Position numbers and translations under genes: made by a program. Shown piece after piece: positions 9,220 through 17,972 of a stretch of DNA of 46,063 nucleotides. Each line of letters begins with the position of its first letter. The first letter of the stretch is position 1. The DNA is taken from positions 1 to 46,063 of the forward strand of contig CACHBB010000007.1 in the NCBI GenBank assembly GCA_902577945.1. The letters run 5' to 3'. The notes under the pieces were generated by a model. The model was not told the DNA's origin. It was given only the letters and a program-made list of their open reading frames with translations, and searched no databases. Source of the stretch: an uncultured Alphaproteobacteria bacterium. Its GTDB lineage: Bacteria; Pseudomonadota; Alphaproteobacteria; HIMB59; GCA-002718135.

Positions 9220-9378
9220 TTATTTTTTTATAAAAAAAGGTATTAGAAAAACTATACATGCAATAAAAAAAAATAAACTGCCTGCCATTGACCAAAAATT
9301 GCCAATACTAGAAATTATAAAGCAAATTGAAGAAATAATAAAAAGTATCCATCCAAAAAAATTTATATTATTCTTCAT
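9220..9378 (-). CDS. Small two-helix membrane protein, hypothetical
   Basis: This 52-residue ORF encodes two hydrophobic segments, around residues 8-26 (GWILFIISSICFIISSIG) and 31-49 (AGSLFFFIACIVFLIPFF), with a short lysine tail. Its ATG overlaps the end of uup by 11 nt, so it would be translated from the uup transcript. I do not recognise the family. The intact frame through long T runs and the overlap favour a real gene. Confidence 0.55.
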   Translation of the reverse strand: MKNNINFFGWILFIISSICFIISSIGNFWSMAGSLFFFIACIVFLIPFFIKK

Positions 9379-11182
9379 TACTTTTTTTTAATTTTTCTTC
9401 TATTTCTAAAACTTCTAACCATCTTTCTTCTTTTAAAGTCAATTCTTTATTTAAATTTTCCATTTTTTTAATTACTTCAGTGTATCTTTCATAATTTTCT
9501 AAATATAGGTTTGATTCTTTCAATTCTTTTTTAAGTTGATTTAAACCATTTTGAATAACATCAATTTCTTTTGGAAGTTGTGTTAATTCAAATTGGTATT
9601 TATAAGAGAGTTTCAAAACCTTATTTTCTTTTTTATTTTTTTTAGCTCTATTAGATTTTTTTTCTGAAATAATATTATTTTGATTTTTTAAAAAATCAGT
9701 ATAGCCACCAAAGAATAAAGAAACGAGACCATTTGTATCAAAATAAAGAATTTTATTCACTGTCTGGTCTAAAAAATCTCTGTCATGTGAAACAATTAGT
9801 AAAGTCCCTTTATAATTTGAGAGCATTTCAGTTAATAAGTCTAGAGTTTCTAGATCTAAATCATTTGTTGGTTCATCTAAAATTAAACCAGTCTTAGGAT
9901 TTGCTAATACTTTAGCAAGAAGTAATCTATTTTGCTCACCTCCTGATAATGTTTGAATTGTGTGATTCACATTTTTAGGATCAAATTGAAAATCTTTTAC
10001 ATAGCTACAAACATGTCGTTCTTTATCTTGTACTTGCAAATAATCTCCACCAGACGGAACCAAAATATCTTTTATTGATTTTCTTCCATTTAAATCATTT
10101 CTCATTTGATCAAAATAAGAAAATTCTAAATTTTTTTTTAATTTTATTTTTCCGCTATATATTGGCATTTCCTTTAATAATGTTTTTAAAAAAGTAGATT
10201 TTCCAGTTCCATTTTTGCCTAAAATTCCAATTCTGTCATTTTTTGCAATTTTAATTGAGAGATTTTCAAAAAGATTTTTTCTTTGCTCTGGATACCTAAC
10301 ACTAACATTGTTAAATTCAGCTATAAACCTTGATTGATCTATTGCTTTTTTAGCAATTTGAGGTTTTAATGATTTAACTGCACTTCGATATGATGCCTCA
10401 TCTTTTTCTAACTGTAATTTTAGAAGTTTTGCTCTTTTCAAACGCTTTTCATTTCTTTTTACTCTAGCCTTAACACCCTTATTTGCCCATTCTAATTCAA
10501 GATTAACAAATTGTTTTCTATTTTTTAATTCTCTGTATTCTTGATCTAAAAGTTCTTCAGACCATTGATCAAAATTTTTAAATCCACTTGGGCTAATTCT
10601 TAAACTGCCCCTATCTAGCCAAAACACTTTATTTGTAAAATTACTTAAAAATGTTCTATCATGACTTACACAAATAACTGTCTTGTTTAAATTTCTTAAA
10701 TAATTTTCTAACCATTGGATGCATTCTAAATCTAAGTGATTGGTCGGCTCATCAAGCAACAAAACATCTGAGTCTTTTAATAGAGAGCGTACCAAATAAA
10801 CTTTTCTTATTTGCCCTCCCGACAAACTATTTATTTTTGAACTTTTATCTAAATTTAATTTTTCACAATAAATATCAATATAATGTTGATTTTTTTCATC
10901 AATTAAATCAGCAAAATTTTCCAAAATTGTCAAATTTTCCAATTTAACAAATTTTTGATTAAAATAACTTACTTTAAGATTTGGAAAATTCCAAATTGTT
11001 CCATAATCAATTTCTTGTTCTCCATTAATTGTTTTCATTAAAGTACTCTTACCTACTCCATTCTTTCCAACCAAAGCGATCATATCGCCTTTATGAAGAT
11101 TAAGATCTAAATTTTGAAAAATAGTTTTCTTTCCAAATTTAATTTCAACCTCTCTTAAAGAAAAAATTAAATTACTAACCAC
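9368..11182 (-). CDS. uup: ABC-F ATPase, Uup type
   Basis: The 604-residue soluble protein has two ABC cassettes in tandem. The first has Walker A LVGKNGVGKST, signature LSGGQIRKVYLVRS and Walker B DVLLLDEPTNHLDL. The second has GILGKNGTGKSTF, LSGGEQNRLLLAKV and GLILDEPTNDLDL. A basic linker (KARVKRNEKRLKRAKL) joins them, and the charged C-terminal 90 residues look like the coiled-coil DNA-binding domain of Uup. ABC-F proteins act on ribosomes; Uup is also linked to transposon excision and replication stress in E. coli. There are no membrane segments, so this is not a transporter. Confidence 0.93.
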   Translation of the reverse strand: MVSNLIFSLREVEIKFGKKTIFQNLDLNLHKGDMIALVGKNGVGKSTLMKTINGEQEIDYGTIWNFPNLKVSYFNQKFVKLENLTILENFADLIDEKNQHYIDIYCEKLNLDKSSKINSLSGGQIRKVYLVRSLLKDSDVLLLDEPTNHLDLECIQWLENYLRNLNKTVICVSHDRTFLSNFTNKVFWLDRGSLRISPSGFKNFDQWSEELLDQEYRELKNRKQFVNLELEWANKGVKARVKRNEKRLKRAKLLKLQLEKDEASYRSAVKSLKPQIAKKAIDQSRFIAEFNNVSVRYPEQRKNLFENLSIKIAKNDRIGILGKNGTGKSTFLKTLLKEMPIYSGKIKLKKNLEFSYFDQMRNDLNGRKSIKDILVPSGGDYLQVQDKERHVCSYVKDFQFDPKNVNHTIQTLSGGEQNRLLLAKVLANPKTGLILDEPTNDLDLETLDLLTEMLSNYKGTLLIVSHDRDFLDQTVNKILYFDTNGLVSLFFGGYTDFLKNQNNIISEKKSNRAKKNKKENKVLKLSYKYQFELTQLPKEIDVIQNGLNQLKKELKESNLYLENYERYTEVIKKMENLNKELTLKEERWLEVLEIEEKLKKSNEE

Positions 11183-11187
11183 TATTT

Positions 11188-11304
11188 TTAAAATTTATAA
11201 TAAAGAAAAATAAAATCTAAAATTCCAAATATAATAAAAAGAACAATAACTCTAGTTATAGACCATTGACCTTTGGGAAAAATATAATTAAACATTTTCA
11301 TCAT
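11188..11304 (-). CDS. Very small single-helix membrane protein, hypothetical
   Basis: A 38-residue ORF starting MMKMFNYIFPKGQWSITRV has one hydrophobic segment (IVLFIIFGILDFIFLYY) and ends just upstream of uup on the same strand. Three possible ATGs lie at 11304, 11301 and 11295. I do not recognise it. The amphipathic start followed by one helix is typical of small membrane proteins, but an ORF this short could occur by chance in AT-rich DNA. Confidence 0.42.
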   Translation of the reverse strand: MMKMFNYIFPKGQWSITRVIVLFIIFGILDFIFLYYKF

Positions 11305-11482
11305 CTTTTTTATTTTATTTAAGTTACTTTAAATTCAATAATAATAATTTAAAGATTAATTAAAATATTTCTACTAATTATTAACAATTATCTAATACTA
11401 TCTTAAGCATAAATAAATAATGTGCTTTTAATAATTAAATCTGACTTGAGTTTTAAAAAAGTTATTAGGTAAACAATTAATA

Positions 11483-11511
11483 AATATTAGTGGAGTAAAT
11501 CCACTAATATT
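11483..11511. terminator. Hairpin downstream of a small membrane-protein gene
   Basis: Arms AATATTAGTGGA (11483-11494) and TCCACTAATATT (11500-11511) are perfect 12-bp complements with the loop GTAAA. It lies 15 nt after the stop of the 11527-11892 gene on the minus strand and is followed there by a weak T-rich stretch, so it is a probable transcript-end hairpin. The rest of the 11305-11526 spacer shows no further feature. Confidence 0.55.
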
Positions 11512-11526
11512 AATACATAAATCTAT

Positions 11527-11892
11527 CTACCTGCTGTAAAAGTAAAAGGCTACAGTAAAGAGTGCAGTTAAAACAACATTAATATATGGTGTTGCACCAG
11601 CAATAGCTCCTGTTATTATGTGAAATAAAATTATAGCAGTAAATAATAAACCACCGAGAGCAAATAACATTCCAATTGATTTTAGGTTTTCACTTGCAAT
11701 ATCGGGGAATCTCCAACTCCAAATTCCATTTACAAGTAACACAACACCTACAAATTGACCAAAAGTTATTAAATCTGGGGTTGACTCCCATCCAGTACCT
11801 TGAGAAATCCATAAAGAGCCTAGAAAAAGGGATCCTAATCCATTTATAATAAGTACAATACCTTGTGCTTTAAAAATTACATTTAAATTCAT
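11527..11892 (-). CDS. Hypothetical four-helix integral membrane protein
   Basis: The 121-residue protein has about four hydrophobic stretches: IVLIINGLGSLFLGSLWI, FGQFVGVVLLVNGIW, IGMLFALGGLLFTAIIL and YINVVLTALFTVAFYFY. I chose the ATG at 11892 because GGAG lies 6 nt upstream; an in-frame ATG at 11916 would add eight residues without such a site. I do not recognise the family. Codon choice is less lysine-heavy than that of its neighbours. The good ribosome-binding site and downstream hairpin suggest a well-expressed monocistronic gene. Function unknown. Confidence 0.7.
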   Translation of the reverse strand: MNLNVIFKAQGIVLIINGLGSLFLGSLWISQGTGWESTPDLITFGQFVGVVLLVNGIWSWRFPDIASENLKSIGMLFALGGLLFTAIILFHIITGAIAGATPYINVVLTALFTVAFYFYSR

Positions 11893-12059
11893 ATAAACTC
11901 CAATAAAATTAAACAATACAATAAGATTCTACTAAAAAAGAGATTTTTTATAATAATATTTTTAAAATATTGTTTTCTATAATTATTTTTGTTCAGTTTA
12001 GTAAATTTAAACTTAAAATAGTTATTGATATATTGAAATTTTCGTATTAAATTTTTTCA

Positions 12060-13025
12060 ATGCAATTAAGTAGAGAAGATTTATTAAAAGCATACAAAGG
12101 TATGTGTGAAATTAGAGAATTTGATGATGCAGTTCACTATGAATTCGCTGCAGATGCAATGCCTGGTTTCGTTCATTTATATGTTGGTGAAGAAGCATCT
12201 GCTATGGGTATATGTATGCATCTTAATGAAAAAGATACAATAGCAAGTACACATAGGGGGCATGGTCATTGTATTGCCAAAGGTTGTGACATTACAGATA
12301 TGATGAAAGAGTTATATGGAAAAAAAGATGGAATATGCGGAGGTAAAGGCGGCTCAATGCATATAGCAGATCTTTCAAAGGGAATGCTTGGAGCAAATGG
12401 CATAGTAGGTGGTGGACCTCCTATAGTTCTGGGTGCAGCTTTAACATATAAAACAAAAAAGACGGGTAATGTATCAGTTGGTTTCTTTGGTGATGGCGCA
12501 TCTAATCAGGGATCAATATCTGAGTCAATGAATATGGCTACAGTTCTTCAACTTCCTGCAATATTTGTATGTGAAGATAATGGTTATGCTGAATCAACAG
12601 CAAAAGAATATGCTGTAGGCGGAAGTATATTAGATAGAGGAAAAGCATTTGGATTAGATTCACATGAAGTTGATGGAAATGATTTTTTTGCAGTTCATGA
12701 TGCGGCAAAACATGTAATTGATAACGCAAGAAATGGTAAAGGTCCTGCTTTGCTACATATAAAAACAAGTAAAGTGTACGGACATTTTGAGGGGGATGCA
12801 ATTTCTTACAGAACTAAAGAAGAAAATGAAAAAATTAAAAATGAAGAAGATCCCCTAAAAATTTTTAAAAAGAAAGTAACTGAATCTGGTCTTTTAGAAT
12901 TATCTCAATTAGAAAAATTAGAAAGTGATGCAAAAGAACAAGTAAAAATTGCTGTTGAAGAATCTAAGAAAGCAGATTTTCCAACTGAAAAAGATTTATT
13001 AACAGACGTTTATATAAAATATTAA
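12060..13025 (+). CDS. acoA: Thiamine-dependent 2-oxo acid/acetoin dehydrogenase E1, alpha subunit
   Basis: The 321-residue protein is an E1 alpha subunit. It has the phosphate/E1 block THRGHGHCIAKG, KGGSMHIAD, and the TPP-Mg motif GFFGDGASNQGSISESMNMA followed by CEDNGYAEST. This subunit binds thiamine diphosphate together with the beta subunit. The next gene encodes E1 beta and the third a lipoyl/alpha-beta-hydrolase E2, the arrangement of acetoin dehydrogenase systems. Pyruvate dehydrogenase E1 alpha is the alternative, but the third gene argues for the acetoin type. Spacing to the next gene is 14 nt. Confidence 0.88.
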   Translation: MQLSREDLLKAYKGMCEIREFDDAVHYEFAADAMPGFVHLYVGEEASAMGICMHLNEKDTIASTHRGHGHCIAKGCDITDMMKELYGKKDGICGGKGGSMHIADLSKGMLGANGIVGGGPPIVLGAALTYKTKKTGNVSVGFFGDGASNQGSISESMNMATVLQLPAIFVCEDNGYAESTAKEYAVGGSILDRGKAFGLDSHEVDGNDFFAVHDAAKHVIDNARNGKGPALLHIKTSKVYGHFEGDAISYRTKEENEKIKNEEDPLKIFKKKVTESGLLELSQLEKLESDAKEQVKIAVEESKKADFPTEKDLLTDVYIKY

Positions 13026-13039
13026 TAAAAGGAAAAATT

Positions 13040-14041
13040 ATGTCAGTAAAATCATATAGAGATGCAATTAATGAAGCTCTTCTGCAAGAGATGAAAAAAG
13101 ATGAGAATGTAGTTGTAATGGGTGAAGATGTTGCTGGAGGTGCAGGTACAAATGGTGAGCAAGATGCTTGGGGAGGAGTTCTAGGAGTTACAAAGGGTTT
13201 ATTAGGACATTATGGAAGAGAAAGAGTAATTGATACTCCTATTACAGAAACAGCAATACTAGGCATGGCTTCCGGTGCTGCGTTAACAGGATTACGTCCA
13301 GTTGCTGAATTAATGTTTGTAGATTTTATGGGTGTATGCTTTGATCAAATACTAAACCAAACTGCTAAATTTAGATATATGTTTGGAGGTAAGGCTGTTA
13401 CTCCTGTAACTATAAGAACAATGTATGGTGGTGGTTTAAGAGCTGCAAGTCAGCATAGTCAATGTTTATATCCTATGTTTACTCATGTGCCAGGAATAAA
13501 AGTAGTAGTACCTTCTTGCGCATATGATGCCAAGGGTTTGTTAATACAATCAATTAGAGATGATGACCCAGTTATTTATATGGAACATAAAAATTTATAT
13601 GACGTAACTCAAGAAGTTCCAGATGAGTCTTATACTATACCTTTTGGTGAAGCTAATTTTACAAGAGAAGGAAAAGATATAACATTTATTGGAATGGGCC
13701 AAACTGTTGGAATTTGTAATAAAGTTGCAGACAAATTAAAAAGTGAGGGAAAATCAGCAACAGTCCTTGATTTGCGAACTCTCTCACCTCTTGATGAAGA
13801 TTCGGTTTTGGAAGCAGCTGAAGAGACGGGCAAGGTTGTTATAGTTGATGAGTCTTACCCAAGATGTAATATGGCTACTGATTTATCAGCACTTATATGC
13901 CAAGAATCTTTTTCATCTCTGAAAGCTCCTATAAAAATGGTCACTCCACCTCACACTCCTGTGCCATTTTCTCCTCCTTTGGAAGATTTATATCTCCCAA
14001 GTGAGGAAAAAGTTTATAACGCAGCTAAAGAAATACTATAA
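13040..14041 (+). CDS. acoB: Thiamine-dependent 2-oxo acid/acetoin dehydrogenase E1, beta subunit
   Basis: The 333-residue E1 beta subunit has the N-terminal pyrimidine domain (MGEDVAGGAG, RVIDTPITETAILGMASGAA, RPVAELMFVDFMGVCFDQI) and the C-terminal transketolase domain (ATVLDLRTLSPLDEDSV, KVVIVDESYPRCNM). It pairs with the preceding alpha subunit to form the heterotetrameric E1. A good ribosome site (AGGA, 8 nt before the ATG) is present. Length and domain order are normal. Confidence 0.9.
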   Translation: MSVKSYRDAINEALLQEMKKDENVVVMGEDVAGGAGTNGEQDAWGGVLGVTKGLLGHYGRERVIDTPITETAILGMASGAALTGLRPVAELMFVDFMGVCFDQILNQTAKFRYMFGGKAVTPVTIRTMYGGGLRAASQHSQCLYPMFTHVPGIKVVVPSCAYDAKGLLIQSIRDDDPVIYMEHKNLYDVTQEVPDESYTIPFGEANFTREGKDITFIGMGQTVGICNKVADKLKSEGKSATVLDLRTLSPLDEDSVLEAAEETGKVVIVDESYPRCNMATDLSALICQESFSSLKAPIKMVTPPHTPVPFSPPLEDLYLPSEEKVYNAAKEIL

Positions 14042-14048
14042 ACATAAA

Positions 14049-15164
14049 ATGTCTGAAAGTTTAATTGCCATAACTATGCCTAAGTGGGGCTTAGCAATGA
14101 AAGAGGGGGCAATTTTACAATGGCTTAAAAATGAGGGTGATGAAGTAAAAAAAGGTGAAACATTAGTAGAAATAGAAACAGATAAAGTTGTTAACGAAAT
14201 GGAATCTCCAGAAGATGGTAAATTATTAAAAAAATGTATAGAAACTGACATCAGAGTTCCTGTAGGTTCTTTAATTGCTGTTTATGGCAATGAAAGTATT
14301 TCTGATGAGGAGATTGAAAAATTTATTTCTGAATTTAATGAAAATTTTGTAGTTGAAGATGATGAAGCCGCGGGAGAGGCGAATAAGTATGAAAAGATCA
14401 TGTTAGGTGATATTGAAATTAATTTTAGCAATATAGGGGAAGAAAAAGAAAAAAATATTTTATTTATTCATGGTTTCGGTGGTGATTTGAATAATTGGAT
14501 GTTTAATCAGGAGGAGCTATCTAAAGATTATAATACCTTTGCCATAGACTTACCAGGTCATGGACAATCATCTAAAAATGTAACAGATGGTTCACTAAAA
14601 AATATGGCAAAAATTATTAATGATTTTTGCTCAAAAAATAATATTAGCAAAATAAATTTAGTTGGTCACTCTTATGGAGCTGGAATAGCAATACAAGCAG
14701 CATGTGATTTTAAAGACTTAATAGAATCTCTTACATTAATTAGCCCCATAGGTCTTGGAAAAGAAATAGATGACTCTTATCTTGAAGATTTTATCACTTC
14801 TGAGTCAAGAAGAGATTTAAAGCCAGTATTGGAAAAACTTTATGCTAATAGTGAAATTATTACACGTGATATGGTTAATGAAGTTTTAAGTTATAAAAGA
14901 ATTGATGGCGTTGAAAATTCTTTAAAAATTATGAAAGATCAAATATCAAAATCAAATACTCAACATAATGAACTAAAAGATCAACTAAATGCTTTAGAAA
15001 TTCCTGTAAGTATAATTTGGGGTAAAAATGATAATATAATTCCTTCAAATCATACAGAAAAGCTAAATGAAAAAATTTCAATTCAAATTATTGAAAACTG
15101 TGGGCATATGGCACATACAGAATACGCCTCCAAAGTGAATGAAATAATTAAAAGTACAAATTAG
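14049..15164 (+). CDS. acoC: AcoC-type E2: lipoyl domain fused to alpha/beta hydrolase
   Basis: The 371-residue protein begins with a lipoyl domain (ITMPKWGLAMKEGAI; lipoylated Lys46 in EIETDKVVNEMES). After an acidic linker it continues as an alpha/beta hydrolase with oxyanion-loop FIHGFGGD, nucleophile motif LVGHSYGAG, acid in IWGKNDNIIP and base in CGHMAHTEY. It has no classical acyltransferase (CAT) domain. This architecture is that of AcoC of acetoin dehydrogenases, which transfers acetyl to CoA. I chose the ATG at 14049, 7 nt after acoB; a start at 14001 would add 16 residues overlapping acoB. No E3 gene is nearby, so a shared lipoamide dehydrogenase is presumed. Confidence 0.88.
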   Translation: MSESLIAITMPKWGLAMKEGAILQWLKNEGDEVKKGETLVEIETDKVVNEMESPEDGKLLKKCIETDIRVPVGSLIAVYGNESISDEEIEKFISEFNENFVVEDDEAAGEANKYEKIMLGDIEINFSNIGEEKEKNILFIHGFGGDLNNWMFNQEELSKDYNTFAIDLPGHGQSSKNVTDGSLKNMAKIINDFCSKNNISKINLVGHSYGAGIAIQAACDFKDLIESLTLISPIGLGKEIDDSYLEDFITSESRRDLKPVLEKLYANSEIITRDMVNEVLSYKRIDGVENSLKIMKDQISKSNTQHNELKDQLNALEIPVSIIWGKNDNIIPSNHTEKLNEKISIQIIENCGHMAHTEYASKVNEIIKSTN

Positions 15165-15166
15165 AC

Positions 15167-15763
15167 TTAAAGTGTTTTAATCCATTTAATACAATCTTCT
15201 AATCTATCATCACCCCAAAACACTTCTTTTTGATAAATAAAAGTTGGGCTACCAAAAACACCACTTTTATATGCTTTATCTGTATTAGTTAAATATTGAT
15301 CATTAATTTTAGATGACTTTGCTTTGTTAAGAGTATCTTCTTTATCTAAATTTAATTCCTGAAGTATTTCTGAAAGATTAGGTTCTGTTGCAGGTTCTTT
15401 TCCTTCTTGAAACCATTTTTTATAAGTTAAAGTTACATAATCTATGCCCCAACCCTCTTCCATTCCTAAAATTGCCAATTGGTTTGCCAAATCAAATTCC
15501 TTCAAAGGATAGGGTGCTGGTACTTTTGCAAAAAATCCATAAAATTTTGCTCTTCTCTCTATATCTCTCCACATATAATCTGATTTAATTTTTTTTGATG
15601 GTGGCGTAAAAGGAATATTATCCATATCCATCATAATCTTTCTAACACTGAAAGGATACCAATTAAACTTAATGTTATCTTTTTGAGAAACATCGGCTAG
15701 CCTGTTAACAGAAAGATAAGTATAAGTACTTCCAATTGAAAACCAAAAATCTACTTCTTTCAT
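15167..15763 (-). CDS. DsbA-family 2-hydroxychromene-2-carboxylate isomerase-like protein
   Basis: The 198-residue thioredoxin-fold protein starts EVDFWFSIGSTYTYLSVNRL, the usual N-terminal strand and serine-containing loop of HCCA isomerase/GST-kappa proteins. It ends GVFGSPTFIYQKEVFWGDDRLEDC, the conserved cis-proline and final helix region. Family members use glutathione; the real substrate here is unknown and need not be an aromatic compound. An in-frame ATG at 15802 would add 13 residues, but the family begins at the chosen start. The stop lies 2 nt from the acoC stop, tail to tail. Confidence 0.82.
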   Translation of the reverse strand: MKEVDFWFSIGSTYTYLSVNRLADVSQKDNIKFNWYPFSVRKIMMDMDNIPFTPPSKKIKSDYMWRDIERRAKFYGFFAKVPAPYPLKEFDLANQLAILGMEEGWGIDYVTLTYKKWFQEGKEPATEPNLSEILQELNLDKEDTLNKAKSSKINDQYLTNTDKAYKSGVFGSPTFIYQKEVFWGDDRLEDCIKWIKTL

Positions 15764-15855
15764 AAAAACTACATATATATTATTTGTAAAAAATTGTATC
15801 AATAAATTTATTATTAGAAAACAATGATAATTATTAATTGGAGAATCTAAGAGAA

Positions 15856-17019
15856 ATGCAATCTGAATTTAAAAATGAAATACTTACATGTTTTGGTGGA
15901 GCATTTTTAATCATGTTTATGATTGGTATTTACTTTGTTTACCTTCCTTGGAATATGGAAAGATTAAATATTTCTGAGACTCAACTCGGTGTCTCTATTT
16001 GTGCTTTTGGTTTTGCAAATCTTTTTGCTAATCAACTTGGTGCCAGAATAATCGTCCCAAAAATTGGAACTTCATACACAATCATAGCAGGAACAATAAT
16101 ATTTGCTTATATCCCAATGATAATTGCAAGTGTTCCAAATTACTTCTATTTTACATTATTTTTTATCCCAATAGGAATTGGTGCGGGATTAATTTTTCCA
16201 GTTTTAAATTCACAAATGGCAATAATTGAACAAAAAACAAATAAAATATTAATTCCTTTTACCCAAGCTTGCTTTTCAGCGGGCTCATTATGTGGTGCTT
16301 TAGGTGCTGGTTTTTTTATTAAATTAATCCCAGATCCAAGGATAACTTTCTTAATTGTTGGTACTTTATTTTTATTTTACTCTGCTTGTTTTTATTTCTT
16401 TGGTCTCAAGAAAAAATATGAGAATGATGAAAAAGTAGATCAATTTAAATTACCTGAGAGCAATATTCTAATTTATGGATTTTTGTTAATGATGAACTTT
16501 GCAACATTAGGAATTATAATTGATTGGTCTCCAGTATGGTTGACTAAAGATTTAGGTGCCCCTTTATTTTTAGGAGGATTAATTATTATTTTCTTTAATG
16601 GTGGAGAAATATTTGCAAGAGTTTCAGCAAGTAATTTAATTAAAAAATTTGGTGACATAATTGTTGGAAGTTATTTTAGTATAATTTCTTGTACCATTTT
16701 ATTTTTATCGATTTTAACATCAAATCTATATATAATTTTGTTTGGAATCATAATATTTGGCTTTGGGACAGCAAATTTTGTTGCTGTAGTTTTAAGACAG
16801 GCAATTAGTGAAACAAAAGAGTCGATTGGTCTTACAGTTTCAAATTTATTAACATTAGGCTTTGCAGGTTTTATTTTTGGCCCGGCTATAGTTGGATATT
16901 TAGCAGAATTAGTAAGCTTAACATTTAATATGTATTTGTTGTCAGTAATTTGGGCTTTTAATGGGTTGGCACTTTTATACTTAATCAATAAAAATAAATT
17001 AAAAAAAAATAATTTATGA
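15856..17019 (+). CDS. MFS transporter
   Basis: This protein of about 387 residues has 12 predicted membrane segments. It shows the two-half layout of the major facilitator superfamily, with a central polar loop near residues 185-205 (KKKYENDEKVDQFK) and a GARIIVPKIG stretch in the loop between helices 2 and 3. The ATG at 15856 is preceded by AAGAGA; an in-frame TTG at 15838 is an alternative. It resembles YbjJ/fucose-permease-like members. The substrate cannot be inferred. It is divergent from the HCCA-isomerase-like gene and is followed by tRNA-Thr. Confidence 0.83.
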   Translation: MQSEFKNEILTCFGGAFLIMFMIGIYFVYLPWNMERLNISETQLGVSICAFGFANLFANQLGARIIVPKIGTSYTIIAGTIIFAYIPMIIASVPNYFYFTLFFIPIGIGAGLIFPVLNSQMAIIEQKTNKILIPFTQACFSAGSLCGALGAGFFIKLIPDPRITFLIVGTLFLFYSACFYFFGLKKKYENDEKVDQFKLPESNILIYGFLLMMNFATLGIIIDWSPVWLTKDLGAPLFLGGLIIIFFNGGEIFARVSASNLIKKFGDIIVGSYFSIISCTILFLSILTSNLYIILFGIIIFGFGTANFVAVVLRQAISETKESIGLTVSNLLTLGFAGFIFGPAIVGYLAELVSLTFNMYLLSVIWAFNGLALLYLINKNKLKKNNL

Positions 17020-17036
17020 TATTATATTATTTTCAG

Positions 17037-17111
17037 GCCGCAGTAACTCAGGGGTAGAGTAACTCATTGGTAATGAGTAAGCCGGCAGTTCGAATCTGCC
17101 CTGTGGCACCA
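17037..17111 (+). tRNA. tRNA-Thr (GGT)
   Basis: This is a 75-nt cloverleaf. GCCGCAG pairs with CTGTGGC (one G-T), the D stem is ACTC/GAGT around AGGGGTA, and the anticodon stem ACTCA/TGAGT holds the loop TTGGTAA, anticodon GGT. The T arm is GGCAG-TTCGAAT-CTGCC. Discriminator A and CCA are encoded. It begins 18 nt after the MFS gene stop. Confidence 0.95.
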
Positions 17112-17125
17112 GCTATCAAAAAAGA

Positions 17126-17536
17126 TTAATATTTTTCAGATGTTCTGAATTTAGGCAAACTAGGATCAATTTTATAATAATCTAACTTATCTTTAATAAA
17201 TATATTTGAATGCGTTTTAAGTTTAGTTGGATTAGTAAACATACCTGCTGAAATACTTATATTATCACTTTTTTTAATTTTATAAAATACACTAGCTCCA
17301 CATTTAGAGCAAAAACCTCTCTTTGCAAAATTTGAAGAATCATACCACCGTAAAGTACTTTTACTAATGTACGTGATATTCGCTTCAAGGCTGTTAGTGT
17401 AAGCGGCAAAATTGCCATGTGTTTTCATACATTGAGAGCAATGACAATTAATCACTTGTCGAAGTTTACCAACAATCTTAATTTTGATACCTCCACAAAG
17501 ACATTTGGCAATTTTAGAAGAAGATTTCTTTTTCAT
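17126..17536 (-). CDS. GFA (glutathione-dependent formaldehyde-activating/CENP-V) family protein
   Basis: The 136-residue protein has the zinc-binding cysteine pattern of the GFA fold: CLCGGIKIKI, CHCSQCMKTHG and RGFCSKCGASVFYK. The name comes from a formaldehyde-glutathione adduct enzyme, but most members have no proven activity. The gene ends beside tRNA-Thr on the opposite strand and starts 1 nt after the next upstream gene stops, so the two are probably one transcript. Confidence 0.85.
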   Translation of the reverse strand: MKKKSSSKIAKCLCGGIKIKIVGKLRQVINCHCSQCMKTHGNFAAYTNSLEANITYISKSTLRWYDSSNFAKRGFCSKCGASVFYKIKKSDNISISAGMFTNPTKLKTHSNIFIKDKLDYYKIDPSLPKFRTSEKY

Positions 17537-17537
17537 A

Positions 17538-17936
17538 TTACAATTTATTATAACTTCTAAAAATTAATATACCCGAAAAAAGTGCAATGATCGTAAAAAG
17601 ATATGCATTTGTTGTAATAATTTCAATTTTTGTTTCTCCAGGACTATCTGTAATAACATATCTCCAAAAATTGACAGCACAAGCTATTTGAAAAACAAAA
17701 ATTGACAGAAAAATTGGTAATTGTTTTTCAACATTTCTAAATAAAATAATTATTAAACCAATCACAAAAGTTAAAAATATTATTCCTAATATTTCTGATA
17801 AACCTGCTATAGCATGATTAAAAAAACCAAGATTTGCTAGTGCAAATTCATTTGTAAATACTAGAAGTTGAATTGAATAATAGCTAAAAAAAAATATATT
17901 CATAATGATAATTAATATATCTATTTTTTTAGTCAT
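17538..17936 (-). CDS. Hypothetical four-helix membrane protein
   Basis: The protein of about 132 residues has hydrophobic segments at its N-terminus (IDILIIIMNIFFFSYYSIQL), in the middle (two, around SEILGIIFLTFVIGLIIILF and LPIFLSIFVFQIACAVNFW) and at the end (AYLFTIIALFSGILIF). I do not recognise a family. The start may be the ATG at 17936 or one at 17954; the shorter form leaves 36 nt to the divergent GST gene. It precedes the GFA gene directly. Confidence 0.6.
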   Translation of the reverse strand: MTKKIDILIIIMNIFFFSYYSIQLLVFTNEFALANLGFFNHAIAGLSEILGIIFLTFVIGLIIILFRNVEKQLPIFLSIFVFQIACAVNFWRYVITDSPGETKIEIITTNAYLFTIIALFSGILIFRSYNKL

Positions 17937-17972
17937 TTTTATATATGGTAACATTTATTAATCATTCGTAAC

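Noticed and set aside
12538-12801. Minus-strand ORF opposite acoA, rich in histidine and leucine
   Set aside because: Antisense shadow of the conserved TPP-binding region; composition reflects the complementary strand.
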